NCBI GenBank assembly: GCA_037974665.1
Contig: CM075773.1
Location: 34,701,080 to 34,765,079, forward strand
DNA from: Ehretia macrophylla
Lineage: Eukaryota > Streptophyta > Magnoliopsida > Boraginales > Ehretiaceae
Length of the DNA stretch: 64,000 bases
Direction of reading: 5' to 3'
The notes beneath the pieces were generated by a model. That model was not told the DNA's origin. It ran no database searches and saw nothing but the letters and a program-made list of their open reading frames with translations. This document shows, one piece after another, positions 55,218-64,000 of the stretch; within the stretch, counting starts at the first letter, position 1, and the number at the start of each line of letters is the position of its first letter. A program made the translations under genes and the position numbers.

Positions 55218-57653
55218 TAGGTTTTTTTTATTAAATTAATAATTGGATTTCGGATTTCGATTATTTTTAACATCAAAAACCAAAACCTATCGGTTTACCC
55301 ATCGATATTTTTATATAAAACTCAAACCCTAATGGATTCCCTATCGGTTTTTGTTATCTAATTTTTATCGGGTGGCTACCCATCGGTTTTCGAATAAAAC
55401 GGGTATCCAATATGAATTTAGGGTGTGACAGAATGATATTTAGAGCGGGTCATTAGCTGGTGCAAGAGCTAAGTGATATACGGGGGCAAAGTACACCAAG
55501 AAGGCAATGGGAGCTACCTCTTGAACTCGTAAGAACCATCTCTAAAATTATGCACCGCCTGGTTAGTCCCGAGTATATGGACCCCAGACGAGGATGTCAG
55601 GTCCTTAACGAGGGGTGTGTAATATCCCATATTGGTAAGAAATTGTGTGTTTGAGTGATTTATAAGTAAGTGTTGTGGATATAAAGAATAACTTGAGTTA
55701 ATTTTTTTGGTCCAGTAGAAAAAAAAAGTCCAAGTAGTTATTTTTTATATCCATAACACAGTTGTGCCTGCAGGTCCGAAGTTCTAGGCTCGAAGCGTGA
55801 TATAATTGGAATTTGACCCAAAAGAAAAACAAAAAAGAAATAATAAAAGTAGATTTAATTCAACGACAATATTGGTTGCAGTGAACTTTTAATTTGGTTT
55901 GTTACTGTTGAATATAATAAAAGTAATATGATAAACCCATTTCAAACAACTTAAACTTTTAAATGAGGTGATAATTCAACAATGTATTAGAGCTTAGGTA
56001 CTAAAAGGTCTTGACAGGGGTGTAGTTAGGAATTTAACATTGGGGGAGGGGGGACAAATATTTTTTTAAATGTTATTACATAGATATTTTTTAGAAAACT
56101 TAAAAACTAAAAATCTTGGGGTGGAGGGGGGGAGGGGGAGGGGGGGGGGGGGGGGGAGGGAATGTCGGTTCCCCCGTCGATTCTCCATTTTGTTATGCTC
56201 CTTGGATGAGTACTAGGCCTGCTGGTGGTTGTGGTGTGCTTGGCGGTGGCGGTGGTTGAATATACACTTCAGGATTAAAATAGTTTATTTGTGTGTTGAG
56301 ATACAAGGTGTCTTACAAGCGTTCAAGTTCTAAATTTATGTCAAAATATAAATTGACATTGATAATAGTTACAAATTACATACTCCTGTTCTTCAAAGTA
56401 CGTAAAATGATTTCAAACCTTTAATGAATGTAATTATCGTGAAAGATTTTCTTCTCTCATGGATATAGTTATATATAATGTTGTAGATTTGTCGTAAAAT
56501 AAAGTTGAATATATTTATTGACTAAAGCACTATATCGCTAAGTATTTATAGAAAAATTTATTTGTACGATTATAAAAATTATAAAAAAAATTGTACCTAA
56601 AATCTTTTAAAAAAATAATATGAGGGGACTTAAAATTGTAGGTTGTAAACTTGCAATATCATAAAAAAGATTTGATAACAAGTCATTTAGTATCAACTTA
56701 AAAAATAAATTTGCTACTTGTTATTTTTAGTTTGTTAAAAAAAAATAATTACCACGTCTTGTTAGTTTGTTTAAAAAAAAATGTTACTATGACTTACATT
56801 GCATGCATAAAGTATAATATTTCTATTTCTTTTAATAAGTGAGCTCAAATTGTGTTTAATTTGTGCTAGGCCCTAGTTGGCCTCAAGATGAGCCTTATTT
56901 GGGTTCGAGTTAGGCTTGAGCTAGGCCTTGAGCTGGGTTGGGCTCATAGGTTGAGCTAGGTTGGGCCTAGGTTCAAATGGACTAGGTTAAAAATTATACG
57001 ACCCAACTCAACCCACCTATATGTGGTGGGGTGGGTTGAGTTGAGCCCACTTTTTACTGAGCTAGTTTGGGCCCGAATTTTCGTGTACTGGGCTGAGTTG
57101 GGTCTGTGTCGACCCAACCCAAATGCCACATCTACCAACACTGGGTCTTGGATTCAAAACTCACTGCCACCCATTTAAAAAAAAAAAATAAAACTGTTTA
57201 AGTGTAAGGATTAAAAACTAACTATGTTTACACTTACGGGAGCGTGTTAAAGATAATAAAATTAATATGATAAATCTGTCTCTAAAAATTTAAACTTTTA
57301 GATGAGTTAGTAATTTAACAGTTATCATCGCAGTCGTGGGCCACCCCATTCTTTTTTTTTTACCCAAATCCTTTTGTGTGTTATTCAATTGTTTTTGGGA
57401 TTAATTTCATTAACTATCCTTATTTTTTACCTTTTGACACATTCAACCCTATGTTTTTATTTTGGCCACTTATTATTATCCCTTCATCAACACTTAAGGT
57501 CTATAGAGTTATAATTCTGTGAAATTATTTTGTGCAATTACTTTCAAAACCTCTTATTTTTCTTTTCCTCATTTTCTTCATCCTTCTCTAATATGGGCGG
57601 AGTCAGAATTTTTTTCCAACAGGGGCTAAAATGATATAATTAAACACTTATAT
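55218..57653. other. Repeat-rich gene-free region
   Basis: 55230-55400 is built of CCCATCGGTTT-like motifs in both directions. 55430-55790 holds a dispersed repeat with TGTAATATCCCATATTGG. 56100-56161 is a G-rich run. 56860-57130 is GGGTTGGGC-type low complexity, including an inverted pair around 57000-57050. 57135-57335 is another copy of the GTTTAAGTGTAAGGATTAAA repeat. No conserved protein or RNA gene is seen. Confidence 0.5.
56100..56161 (+). repeat. G-rich tract with quadruplex potential
   Basis: Long, nearly pure G runs broken by single A or T, including about 19 consecutive G. A shorter G run lies near 56041-56054. Any transcript or single strand here could form G-quadruplexes. The length may also be affected by sequencing error. 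Confidence 0.7.
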
Positions 57654-57672
57654 CACTACAAAAAAAATTAGA
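57654..57672 (+). repeat. CACTA terminal inverted repeat, left end
   Basis: CACTACAAAAAAAATTAGA, the family signature at the start of the element. Its partner lies outside the window. Confidence 0.88.
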
Positions 57673-57674
57673 TT

Positions 57675-57960
57675 TTGCGACGGACCGTCGCCAATATGGC
57701 GACGGTACAGTGAAGGAAAATTTTGACACAAATTTTGTGACGGAAAAGTGACGATACAGTTACGGGCAACAAATACTGTCACCGAGCCGTCACTAACAGT
57801 GACGGCTTATTAGCCGTCACTCATTCGGTGATGGCCCAGATATGACCGTCACTAATTTGGTGACGGTTCAGTGACAAGTTTGTCCCCTTCCGATATATAG
57901 AAACGGTTTGGTGACGGTACGGTGACAGTCTGTCACCATGCCTTCACCAAATAGTTTGCC
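57675..57960. repeat. Subterminal GTGACGG array
   Basis: At least ten copies of GTGACGG, GCGACGG or their inverses. Several are paired as hairpins: GCGACGGACCGTCGC near 57678, and AGCCGTCACT with AGTGACGGCT near 57788-57810. Such arrays bind the accessory transposition protein (TNPA in En/Spm). The binding here is inferred. Confidence 0.75.
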
Positions 57961-58189
57961 TCGCAATTTGCCATATTTCTTTTAACGAATAACGTCTTTA
58001 AACACTGAGTAACAATATCAGTTACTCAGTGTTTCAGTGACAATACCAATTACTCATGTATTCTTAACTTCGAGTATATAAGTAGTCATTATTTAAACAC
58101 AATTTGTAAATACCACCATTAAATTTGTCTACATAGTTTTTACTACAATATTATAGAAATTTCATAACATAATTTACAATGAACAAGAT

Positions 58190-58195
58190 TTTATT
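58190..58195 (-). terminator. Possible polyadenylation signal of the 70-codon gene
   Basis: AATAAA on the minus strand, about 155 bases after the stop at 58351. Spacing is compatible with a plant 3' untranslated region. Confidence 0.4.
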
Positions 58196-58350
58196 GCATA
58201 ACATTCGATAATTAAGGATTACATTAACAGACGGTTAACTTAATTAGATGGAAACCATACAAAAGTCCATAACAAGTTACACACACATATTTTGTGAATA
58301 TATGACATATTTGTTAACCTTAATTACTTACTACGTTTTTACAATGTTTT

Positions 58351-58563
58351 TCACTCGAACAACTTCGGCAGAAGGATCCGATACATTTGCTCCACATTCC
58401 TTTGATGGTGTTGAGCCATCGAAATGTAACCATCTTCTTTTGGTGGTTTGTTTAGATCAAATCTACCTTCAACTCTGCTACTGCTTGCCTTCGATAAATC
58501 ACATTTCTTTGTCGTTTTCTCTTTTTTCACGGTGACCCACTCACCTTGAACTTCCTTACTCAT
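58351..58563 (-). CDS. Small protein gene inside the CACTA element, unknown function
   Basis: Frame of 70 codons reading toward the CACTA left end. An in-frame TAA lies two codons before the ATG, so the start is well defined. A TATA box (58641-58653) lies ~80 bp upstream and AATAAA lies downstream, so it has the outline of a complete small gene. The product is hydrophilic. It begins MSKEVQGEWVTVKKEKTTKK, is lysine-rich in the first third, then has RFDLNKPPKED, and ends with a predicted helix (QRNVEQMYRILLPKLFE). No signal peptide, membrane segment or zinc motif. A strong splice-donor-like AAG/GTGAGT lies just after codon 5, so the true first exon might be shorter. I recognise no family. It could be a TNPA-like accessory protein fragment, a captured host exon or chance. 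Confidence 0.4.
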   Translation of the reverse strand: MSKEVQGEWVTVKKEKTTKKCDLSKASSSRVEGRFDLNKPPKEDGYISMAQHHQRNVEQMYRILLPKLFE

Positions 58564-58640
58564 CGTTTAGTTTGATATTTAAGTATCGATGAATAAAGAT
58601 GGCTGTAAATATGGATGTCTTGAACATGCGGGATGGTTTA

Positions 58641-58653
58641 CTCTTTATATAGA
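58641..58653 (-). promoter_or_regulatory. TATA box facing left, for the 70-codon gene
   Basis: Minus-strand TCTATATAAAGAG, a canonical plant TATA box ~80 bp from the ATG at 58563. It sits at the left edge of the hairpin chain. Confidence 0.55.
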
Positions 58654-58739
58654 ACTCAAATGAGTGAAAAGTTGGCTACGGCAGGGTGAGGGGTCTTTCT
58701 CCAAATTACTGGTGCCATCTTCACGTGACTTCCAACATT

Positions 58740-59520
58740 GGAGACGGGCTAGAGACGGGTTGCCAATCTCCATAATGGAGACGGCTTTTCCCGTCTCCAA
58801 TGGAGACGGGCTGGCGACAGTAGGCAGTCACAATGTTCGAGATGGGCGTGACGCCCGTCTCCATGTTGGACGCCCGTCTCCAAAAATGGAGAAGGGCGGC
58901 TGCCGGTCTTCATTTTGGAGACGGGCAGATGTCCGTCTCCAATTAGAGGCCCACAAACGTGGGCCTCTATAACTGGAGAGGGGCGTCCGCCCCTCTCCAG
59001 TTTAGAGACGGGTAGATGCCCGTCTCCAATTAGAATAAATGGAGACGGGCATCAACCCGTCTCCATGTTAGAGACGGGCTGAATCCCGTCTCCAAAAGAG
59101 CCCCACAAACGTGGGCCTCTCTAAATGGAGACGGGAGTCAGCTTGTCTCCATGTTGAGACGGGCGTGAGCCCGTCTCCAATAAGAGGCCCACAAACGTGG
59201 GCCTCTCTAAATGTAGACGAGCATGCCCATCTCCATGTTCAAACGTGGGCCTCTATAACTGGAGACGGGTAATTGGAGACGGGCTGATGCCCGTCTCCAG
59301 TTTCGTCTCCTAATTAAAGAGGCCTACCGCGTGGGCCTCTTTAATTGTAATTGGAGACGGGCTGATACCCGTCTCCAGTTTGGAGAAGGGCACCGGCCCG
59401 TCTCCAAATTAAAGAGGCCCACCGTGTGGGCCTCTTTAATTGGGCGACAGCCCTGGCTCATGCAGGGCTGTCGCCCAATTGATTTCATTTAACAGAGGGC
59501 AGAATCTGTTCTGCCCTCTG
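58740..59520. repeat. Chain of about twenty hairpins, GC-rich
   Basis: A GC-rich island in AT-rich DNA. It is made of consecutive short hairpins with stems of 9-18 bp and loops of 2-7 bp. Two stem families alternate: GGAGACGGGC / GCCCGTCTCC and AGAGGCCCAC / GTGGGCCTCT. The right end adds stems used only once, such as ATTGGGCGACAGCCCTG (59438-59479) and CAGAGGGCAGAA (59493-59520). Examples with perfect arms are 58945-58968, 58972-59001, 59183-59206, 59407-59439 and 59493-59520. No coding sequence. It lies between two outward-facing TATA boxes. Confidence 0.92.
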
Positions 59521-59592
59521 TGACGTTTTTTTTTTAAAACTTTGAAAAAAACCCTACCCCACCCCTCCCTCATCCTCTCCTTCCCCCCTCTT

Positions 59593-59598
59593 TATATA
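59593..59598 (+). promoter_or_regulatory. TATA box facing right, for the transposase
   Basis: TATATA within CTTTATATACCC, just right of the hairpin chain and followed by a pyrimidine-rich start region. The transposase ATG is ~1.4 kb downstream, so a leader with one or more introns is implied. Confidence 0.5.
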
Positions 59599-59669
59599 CC
59601 CTTCTCTTGCAACGATTTTGAGGTAATACCTTGGTTTTTTTTGGTTTTTATACATGTTATATATGTATG

Positions 59670-59729
<60 letters not shown>

Positions 59730-60990
59730 AATATGATACATTTTTAGTTTATTTATATGCACAGTTTTGTTGATTTTTTTTGTCTATTTTGTTTATATGT
59801 TAAAATTTTTTTTTTTTTTTTTGGTTGTGTTTTATTTTTAACACATTTTGGTTTTTTTTTATTGAGTTTTCTGTTTTTTTATTATTTATTTTCGGATTTA
59901 ATTTTGTTTTTATGATTTTTTTTTCGATTTTTTTGGTAACTTTATTTATTTTGTTATAATTTTTTTTCGTATTTAAATTTTTTTTTCTGATTTTTTAAAG
60001 AGTTTTTTTGTATATTTTTTCTTATTTTTTATAATTTCTTTATTTTTTTATTAATTTGTTTTATTTTTTTCACATTTTGGTTTTTTTTTATTGAATTTTC
60101 TTTTTTATTATTTTATGTTTTTTTTTAAATTTTTGAATTTAATTTGTTTTTCTTTTTTTTTCATTTTTTTTCTATTTTTGGTTTTTTTATAATTTTTTTT
60201 TTTAATTTGTGTTATTTTGAATGAGCTTTATTTAATATTATTTGATTTTTTGATTTTTTGTATTTTTTTTCATATATTTAGTTTTTAAAATTTCTCCACT
60301 GTTTCTATTTTTTGTTGTTTGTTATTTTTTTAATAATGTATTGTTGCTATGTAAATCTCTTAATTGCAGGTTATTAAATTATAAGGGGTGTTGCGGGGAA
60401 CTGCTTTCCCTTTGTCCAGTCCGGAGTCTACAGATTTGAGGGTAATATTTTTTGAAACTTCGCTTACTCTTATATTATATTCACAATTTGGATATATATA
60501 TATTCAGATTCAGATAATCGTCAACCATAAAATTATTAATTTCAATGTCACGTCATAGCCCGGATCAACTATTAACCTGTTTTATAATGAACGCTTGTAA
60601 CTTCATTTTTATTGAAGTTTTCTCATATTTATGTTGAGTAACCTTGTACATTGTACTTTACGCCATTCAACGCTTTATTTGTGAACATTGTACCTTGCAC
60701 ACGAAGATGTTTTAATTATTTGATTAATATTTGTCAAATAATTTAAAGTTAATTTCATGTATGTTTTTTGTTGCACAATTTTTAATGTTGATATCATCTT
60801 CTGCATTGAATAACATTGTTGTTGGTTTGGATTGTTCTGTATCTTTGCCATGTTGTCAAACTCATGCATGATAAGTCTCACTCATCGAATTCAGATAGTT
60901 CTTTTACATAATAATATATTATTTAAAAGGAAATGATACATTTAACAAATTTTCTTAGTGTATCATTTCATGGAATGAAACCAGAACTGT
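59599..60990 (+). other. T-rich leader and probable introns of the transposase gene
   Basis: Contains an AT microsatellite (about 59669-59722), then very T-rich DNA to 60369 that ends in TTAATTGCAG, a good acceptor. A short GC-richer stretch follows (60370-60440), with a possible donor at its end (GAGGGTAATA). More AT-rich DNA then runs to the ATG. Exon limits are guesses. Confidence 0.4.
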
Positions 60991-63177
60991 ATGTATCAGA
61001 AATGGATTGACGGTAATCTTAATGAGGCATTTATCCAAGGTGTTTCGGATTTTGTATACTTCGCAAGTAACCAACATTATTATATGGATGGCACCAAGAT
61101 AAGATGTCCATGTGTAAGATGCCGAAACTTAAAATTCCAAACAACAGGAATTGTAGTAGATCATTTGTATAAGAAGGGTTTTATGCCTTTTTACTATCAA
61201 TGGATTGCACATGGCGAACATGTGTATAACAATAGTGGTCAATGTGCACCAACATGGGCGTATAATGAAGAACAACAACTTGATCAAACGAATAATTACC
61301 GAACATTAGTTTATGACGCTGCCGGTATGCAGTTCATCAACGATCACAATGTTGAGGTTAATGAAGAACCTAACATGGAAGCACAAGCATTTTTTGAGTT
61401 GTTGAAAGCCGCTAATAGGCCATTGTTTGATGGTTTTTCTAAACTTACAAAATTGTCAGCCGTGGCTCGTTATATGAATATGAAGTCCGAACATAATATG
61501 AGCAACTCCCTATTTAACAGGTTCGTAGAAGAATTAAAGGAAGTGATGCCCGAGAATCATAACTTGCCTGAAAACCTTTATAGATTTAAGAAACTAATCA
61601 AGCTATTGGGGTTGGGATATCAGAAGATCGATGTTTGTGTAAATGGATGCACCTTGTTTTATAAAGATCAGAGACTCATGGAAAATTGTCAGCGCTGTGG
61701 CCACGCACGCTTTAAGGAAATAGCTGGTGATAAAAAACGGGGCAAGCCTATTTCCCTCAAACAGTTAAGATATTTCCCTATGACACAAATGTTGAAAAGA
61801 TTGTACATGTCAACTGCTACAGCGAGTCACATGACGTGGCACAAATATCACAATGTGGAGAATGGACAGATTTGTCATCCATCAGATGCCGAATCTTGGA
61901 AATATTTTGACTCCGTGTATCCAGAATTCGCAGCAGAACCAAGAAATGTTCGGCTAGGCCTTTGTTCAGATGTTTTTAACCCGTACAATTCAAATGTTAA
62001 ACCTTACTCTTGCTGGCCAGTTATCATGATCCCATACAACCTTCCACCATGGATGTGCATGAAGGATCCCGTAATGTTTTTGACACTAATCATTCCTGGT
62101 CCCAAGCATCCCGGTCAGAATATTGATGTCTACCTAGAGCCTCTAATAGATGAATTGATAACTCTATGGTCGGAAGGAACATTATGTTATGATATTGCTA
62201 CGAAGTCTAATTTTTGTTTGAGGGCAGTCTTGATGTGGACAATAAATGACTTCCCGGCTTATGGTATGTTGTCGGGATGGAGCACACATGGGAGGTTATC
62301 GTGTCCTATTTGCATGGAAAAGTCAAAAGCTTTTCGCTTACCAGCGGGGAAGAAGCATTCATTCTTTGACTGTCATCGTCAATTCTTACCACATAATAGT
62401 TCATTAAGACGTGACATAAATTTTTTTTTCAGGGATAGGCATGAGACATCTACACCTCCACCACGATTATCTGGACAACAAATTTGGGAACGAGTGCAAA
62501 ATTTACCAACAATCCAAGAGATATATTGCAAAAAGCTAAATGAGTTTGGTATTGATCATAATTGGACGAAAAGAAGTATTTTTTGGGAATTGTCATACTG
62601 GAAGACGCATCTTGTTCGTCACAACTTAGACGTGATGCATATTGAGAAAAATATTTTTGACAATGTATTCAATACTATAATGGCAGTTAAGGGTAAGACT
62701 AAAGATAACCTTCAAGCTCGAAAATACATGTACATTTTTTGCAATTGGCCAGAGTTGTGCGAAAACAATACGAACATGTTAGGTGTATACACCCTCACCA
62801 GAGAAAAGAGAAAATTGCTACTACAATGGGTTGAAGACATAAAATTTCCCGATGGTTATGCTTCTAATCTATCAAATTGTGTCGATATGAAGGATTTGAA
62901 AATGTCACACATGAAGAGTCACGATTGTCATATCTTTATGGAGAGACTACTTCCCATTGCATTGAGAGAATTAATGCCGAAACAGGCTGCAAAGCCATTT
63001 GCTGAACTGAGCTTATTTTTTACCAATCTATGTTGTTCAACATTGCAAAGAACCGATTTGGAAATGATGCAAGATAATATTGTCATGACGCTGTGCAAAC
63101 TGGAGAAGATATTGCCTCCTGCATTATTTGAGTCAATGGAGCATTTACTTGTCCATTTGGTTTATGAAGCTATATGA
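60991..63177 (+). CDS. CACTA TNP2-type transposase
   Basis: Frame of 728 codons. Residues 3-76 form the Transpos_assoc domain (MYQKWIDGNL, CPCVRCRN, HLYKKGF). A linker follows, with CVNGCTLFYKD and C-X2-C (ENCQRCGHARF) at about 216-241. The core transposase (Transposase_21 family) spans about 260-560. It includes LGLCSDVFNPY (323-332), PYNLPPWMCMK, IIPGPKHPGQNIDVYLEPLIDEL, WTINDFPAYGMLSGWSTHG and HNLDVMHIEKNIFDNVF (545-560). This enzyme cuts at the element's ends in the nucleus. The start at 60991 matches where the family begins. The frame stops at 63175 within the DUF4218 domain, which continues in the same frame after three stops, so the full-length protein is not made. Confidence 0.92.
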   Translation: MYQKWIDGNLNEAFIQGVSDFVYFASNQHYYMDGTKIRCPCVRCRNLKFQTTGIVVDHLYKKGFMPFYYQWIAHGEHVYNNSGQCAPTWAYNEEQQLDQTNNYRTLVYDAAGMQFINDHNVEVNEEPNMEAQAFFELLKAANRPLFDGFSKLTKLSAVARYMNMKSEHNMSNSLFNRFVEELKEVMPENHNLPENLYRFKKLIKLLGLGYQKIDVCVNGCTLFYKDQRLMENCQRCGHARFKEIAGDKKRGKPISLKQLRYFPMTQMLKRLYMSTATASHMTWHKYHNVENGQICHPSDAESWKYFDSVYPEFAAEPRNVRLGLCSDVFNPYNSNVKPYSCWPVIMIPYNLPPWMCMKDPVMFLTLIIPGPKHPGQNIDVYLEPLIDELITLWSEGTLCYDIATKSNFCLRAVLMWTINDFPAYGMLSGWSTHGRLSCPICMEKSKAFRLPAGKKHSFFDCHRQFLPHNSSLRRDINFFFRDRHETSTPPPRLSGQQIWERVQNLPTIQEIYCKKLNEFGIDHNWTKRSIFWELSYWKTHLVRHNLDVMHIEKNIFDNVFNTIMAVKGKTKDNLQARKYMYIFCNWPELCENNTNMLGVYTLTREKRKLLLQWVEDIKFPDGYASNLSNCVDMKDLKMSHMKSHDCHIFMERLLPIALRELMPKQAAKPFAELSLFFTNLCCSTLQRTDLEMMQDNIVMTLCKLEKILPPALFESMEHLLVHLVYEAI

Positions 63178-63719
63178 TGTGGACCTGTTCAATATCGGTG
63201 GATGTATCATTTCGAGAGGTTTTTGTAAGGCCTGAAAAGGGTAGTTAAGAATAAAGCACGTGTTGAATGATCTATTTATGAAGCTTATCACGTCCTAGAG
63301 ACATCAATTTTTTGTTCATATTATTTTGAACAACACGTGTCAACTAAAAATAGAAGGTTAGGTCGAAACAACCAGTATAACGAGGTAGAATATCCTGAGG
63401 GTTGCTTATCTATATTTACTTGTCCGGGTTGTCCAATTGGGGCGAATGCAGAGATCTCACTACCAGAGTATGATCTCCATTTGGCACACTTATATGTACT
63501 CATGAATTGCCCAGAGGTGCAGCCTTATGTAAGGTATGTTCGCAACGATTTGTTATACAATTTTCTCCGTTGGGATTATTACACATTGTTTAATGAGCAG
63601 TTTGAAAAATTTAATGCAGATTGTTTGAGGAATACTTGGAAGAACAATACGGCCCTATTAACAACAGAGATAGACAGTTACATATTGACAAATCTTTCCC
63701 GAGATGGTTATATTGGCAG
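63178..63719 (+). pseudogene. Continuation of the transposase (DUF4218 domain) after nonsense codons
   Basis: In the same frame as the transposase, with TGA at 63175-63177, TAA at 63226-63228 and TGA at 63268-63270 and no indel. Conserved pieces are GPVQYRWMYHFERF, LKRVVKNKARVE and SIYEAYHVLE. Then an open stretch from 63337 (STKNRRLGRNNQYNE ... LHLAHLYVLMNCPEVQPY) runs to about 63719. Confidence 0.85.
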
Positions 63720-63800
63720 GTCAGTATTTTGTATGCAATTTATGCCTATTCATTAAGGGCACGAGTAGTTGAGTATTAACCAAATGTAATCACTTTGCAG
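63720..63800 (+). other. Probable intron in the transposase gene
   Basis: Starts near GGCAG/GTCAGT (63720) or a few bases later and ends CTTTGCAG at 63800. The following frame is phase 0 at 63801, which fits a donor at about 63725 better than one at 63720. Limits uncertain. Confidence 0.5.
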
Positions 63801-64000
63801 TTAAGAGATCGGTATGATGTAGATGATCGTGTGAAATGTCTCTCCAAATGGCCGCACAGAAAGGCACGAAGATGGTGTAGATACATGGTAAACGGATACA
63901 GGTTCTCTACGATCGAATATGGGTATTCAAAATCCACAAACAATAGTGGAATTTTTGTAAGAGGTACAAGCGATGGTACAACTGAGGAAATAGGGTACTA
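63801..64000 (+). CDS. Transposase exon, 3' part, cut by the window end
   Basis: Open from 63801 to the last base. It encodes LRDRYDVDDRVKCLSKWPHR and a RYMVNGYRFSTIEYG ... NNSGIFVRG stretch, the conserved region downstream of DUF4218 in plant CACTA transposases. Partial at its 3' end. Confidence 0.75.

Larger units (their letters stand above)
57654..64000 (+). mobile_element. CACTA (En/Spm) DNA transposon, left part, runs off the window
   Basis: Begins with the terminal CACTACAAAAAAAATTAGA at 57654, preceded by TAT as the likely 3-bp target duplication. The first ~300 bp hold GTGACGG / CCGTCAC subterminal repeats in both orientations, as in plant CACTA elements. A TNP2-type transposase lies at 60991 onward in the same orientation. 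The right terminus is beyond 64000. Three nonsense codons in the transposase suggest the copy is no longer autonomous. Confidence 0.9.

Noticed and set aside
56956-57141. 61-codon minus-strand frame
   Set aside because: Falls in GGGTTGGGC-type low-complexity DNA with an inverted repeat; no domain.
58740-59520. CRISPR-like array
   Set aside because: Repeats are palindromic, variable, closely packed and without unique spacers of fixed length, and the host is a plant.
59542-59730. 62-codon frame ending in an isoleucine/tyrosine run
   Set aside because: Its C-terminus is the AT microsatellite, and it lies in the leader of the transposase gene.

Overview
The window is nuclear DNA of a flowering plant, probably a eudicot. 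It is AT-rich, intron-poor and dense with plant transposons: Copia, solo LTRs, LINE, MITE-like elements and CACTA. The recognisable host genes are BAHD acyltransferases of the vinorine-synthase-like type and a CC-type (ROXY) glutaredoxin. I cannot name the species from sequence alone.

Layout. 1-1121 is single-copy flank. 1122-22203 (copy A) and 23067-44325 (copy B) are two direct copies of one ~21-kb segment, separated by an 863-bp insert (22204-23066) that carries a 5'-truncated glutaredoxin. Each copy holds, left to right: a MITE-like element, a LINE remnant with its 5' part inverted, a BAHD gene on the minus strand, repeat arrays, a decayed ~9.3-kb Copia element on the plus strand whose 3' LTR is split by a ~1.2-kb solo LTR, a long-inverted-repeat element, a second copy of BAHD upstream sequence, and AT-rich noncoding DNA. 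The BAHD gene is intact in copy A (4428-5720). In copy B it is frameshifted, inside a short patch of clustered differences. A third, older BAHD paralogue (44954-51709) is a pseudogene split by a minus-strand Copia (45031-50488), which itself holds a foldback MITE (47271-47595). So only one of three tandem BAHD copies looks functional.

52836-53311 is a solo LTR with a perfect 5-bp target duplication. 54305-55199 is a 5'-truncated LINE inserted in a TG microsatellite. 55200-57653 is dispersed repeats and low-complexity DNA.

From 57654 to the window end lies the left part of a CACTA (En/Spm) transposon. It has a CACTA terminus, a subterminal GTGACGG array, a possible minus-strand 70-codon gene with its own TATA box and AATAAA, a GC-rich chain of about twenty consecutive hairpins (58776-59520), then a plus-strand TATA box, a T-rich leader and a TNP2-type transposase. 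The transposase C-terminal domain carries three in-frame stops. The hairpin chain between two outward-facing promoters is the most unusual structure in the window.

All alignments and counts were made by eye. No database search was run.
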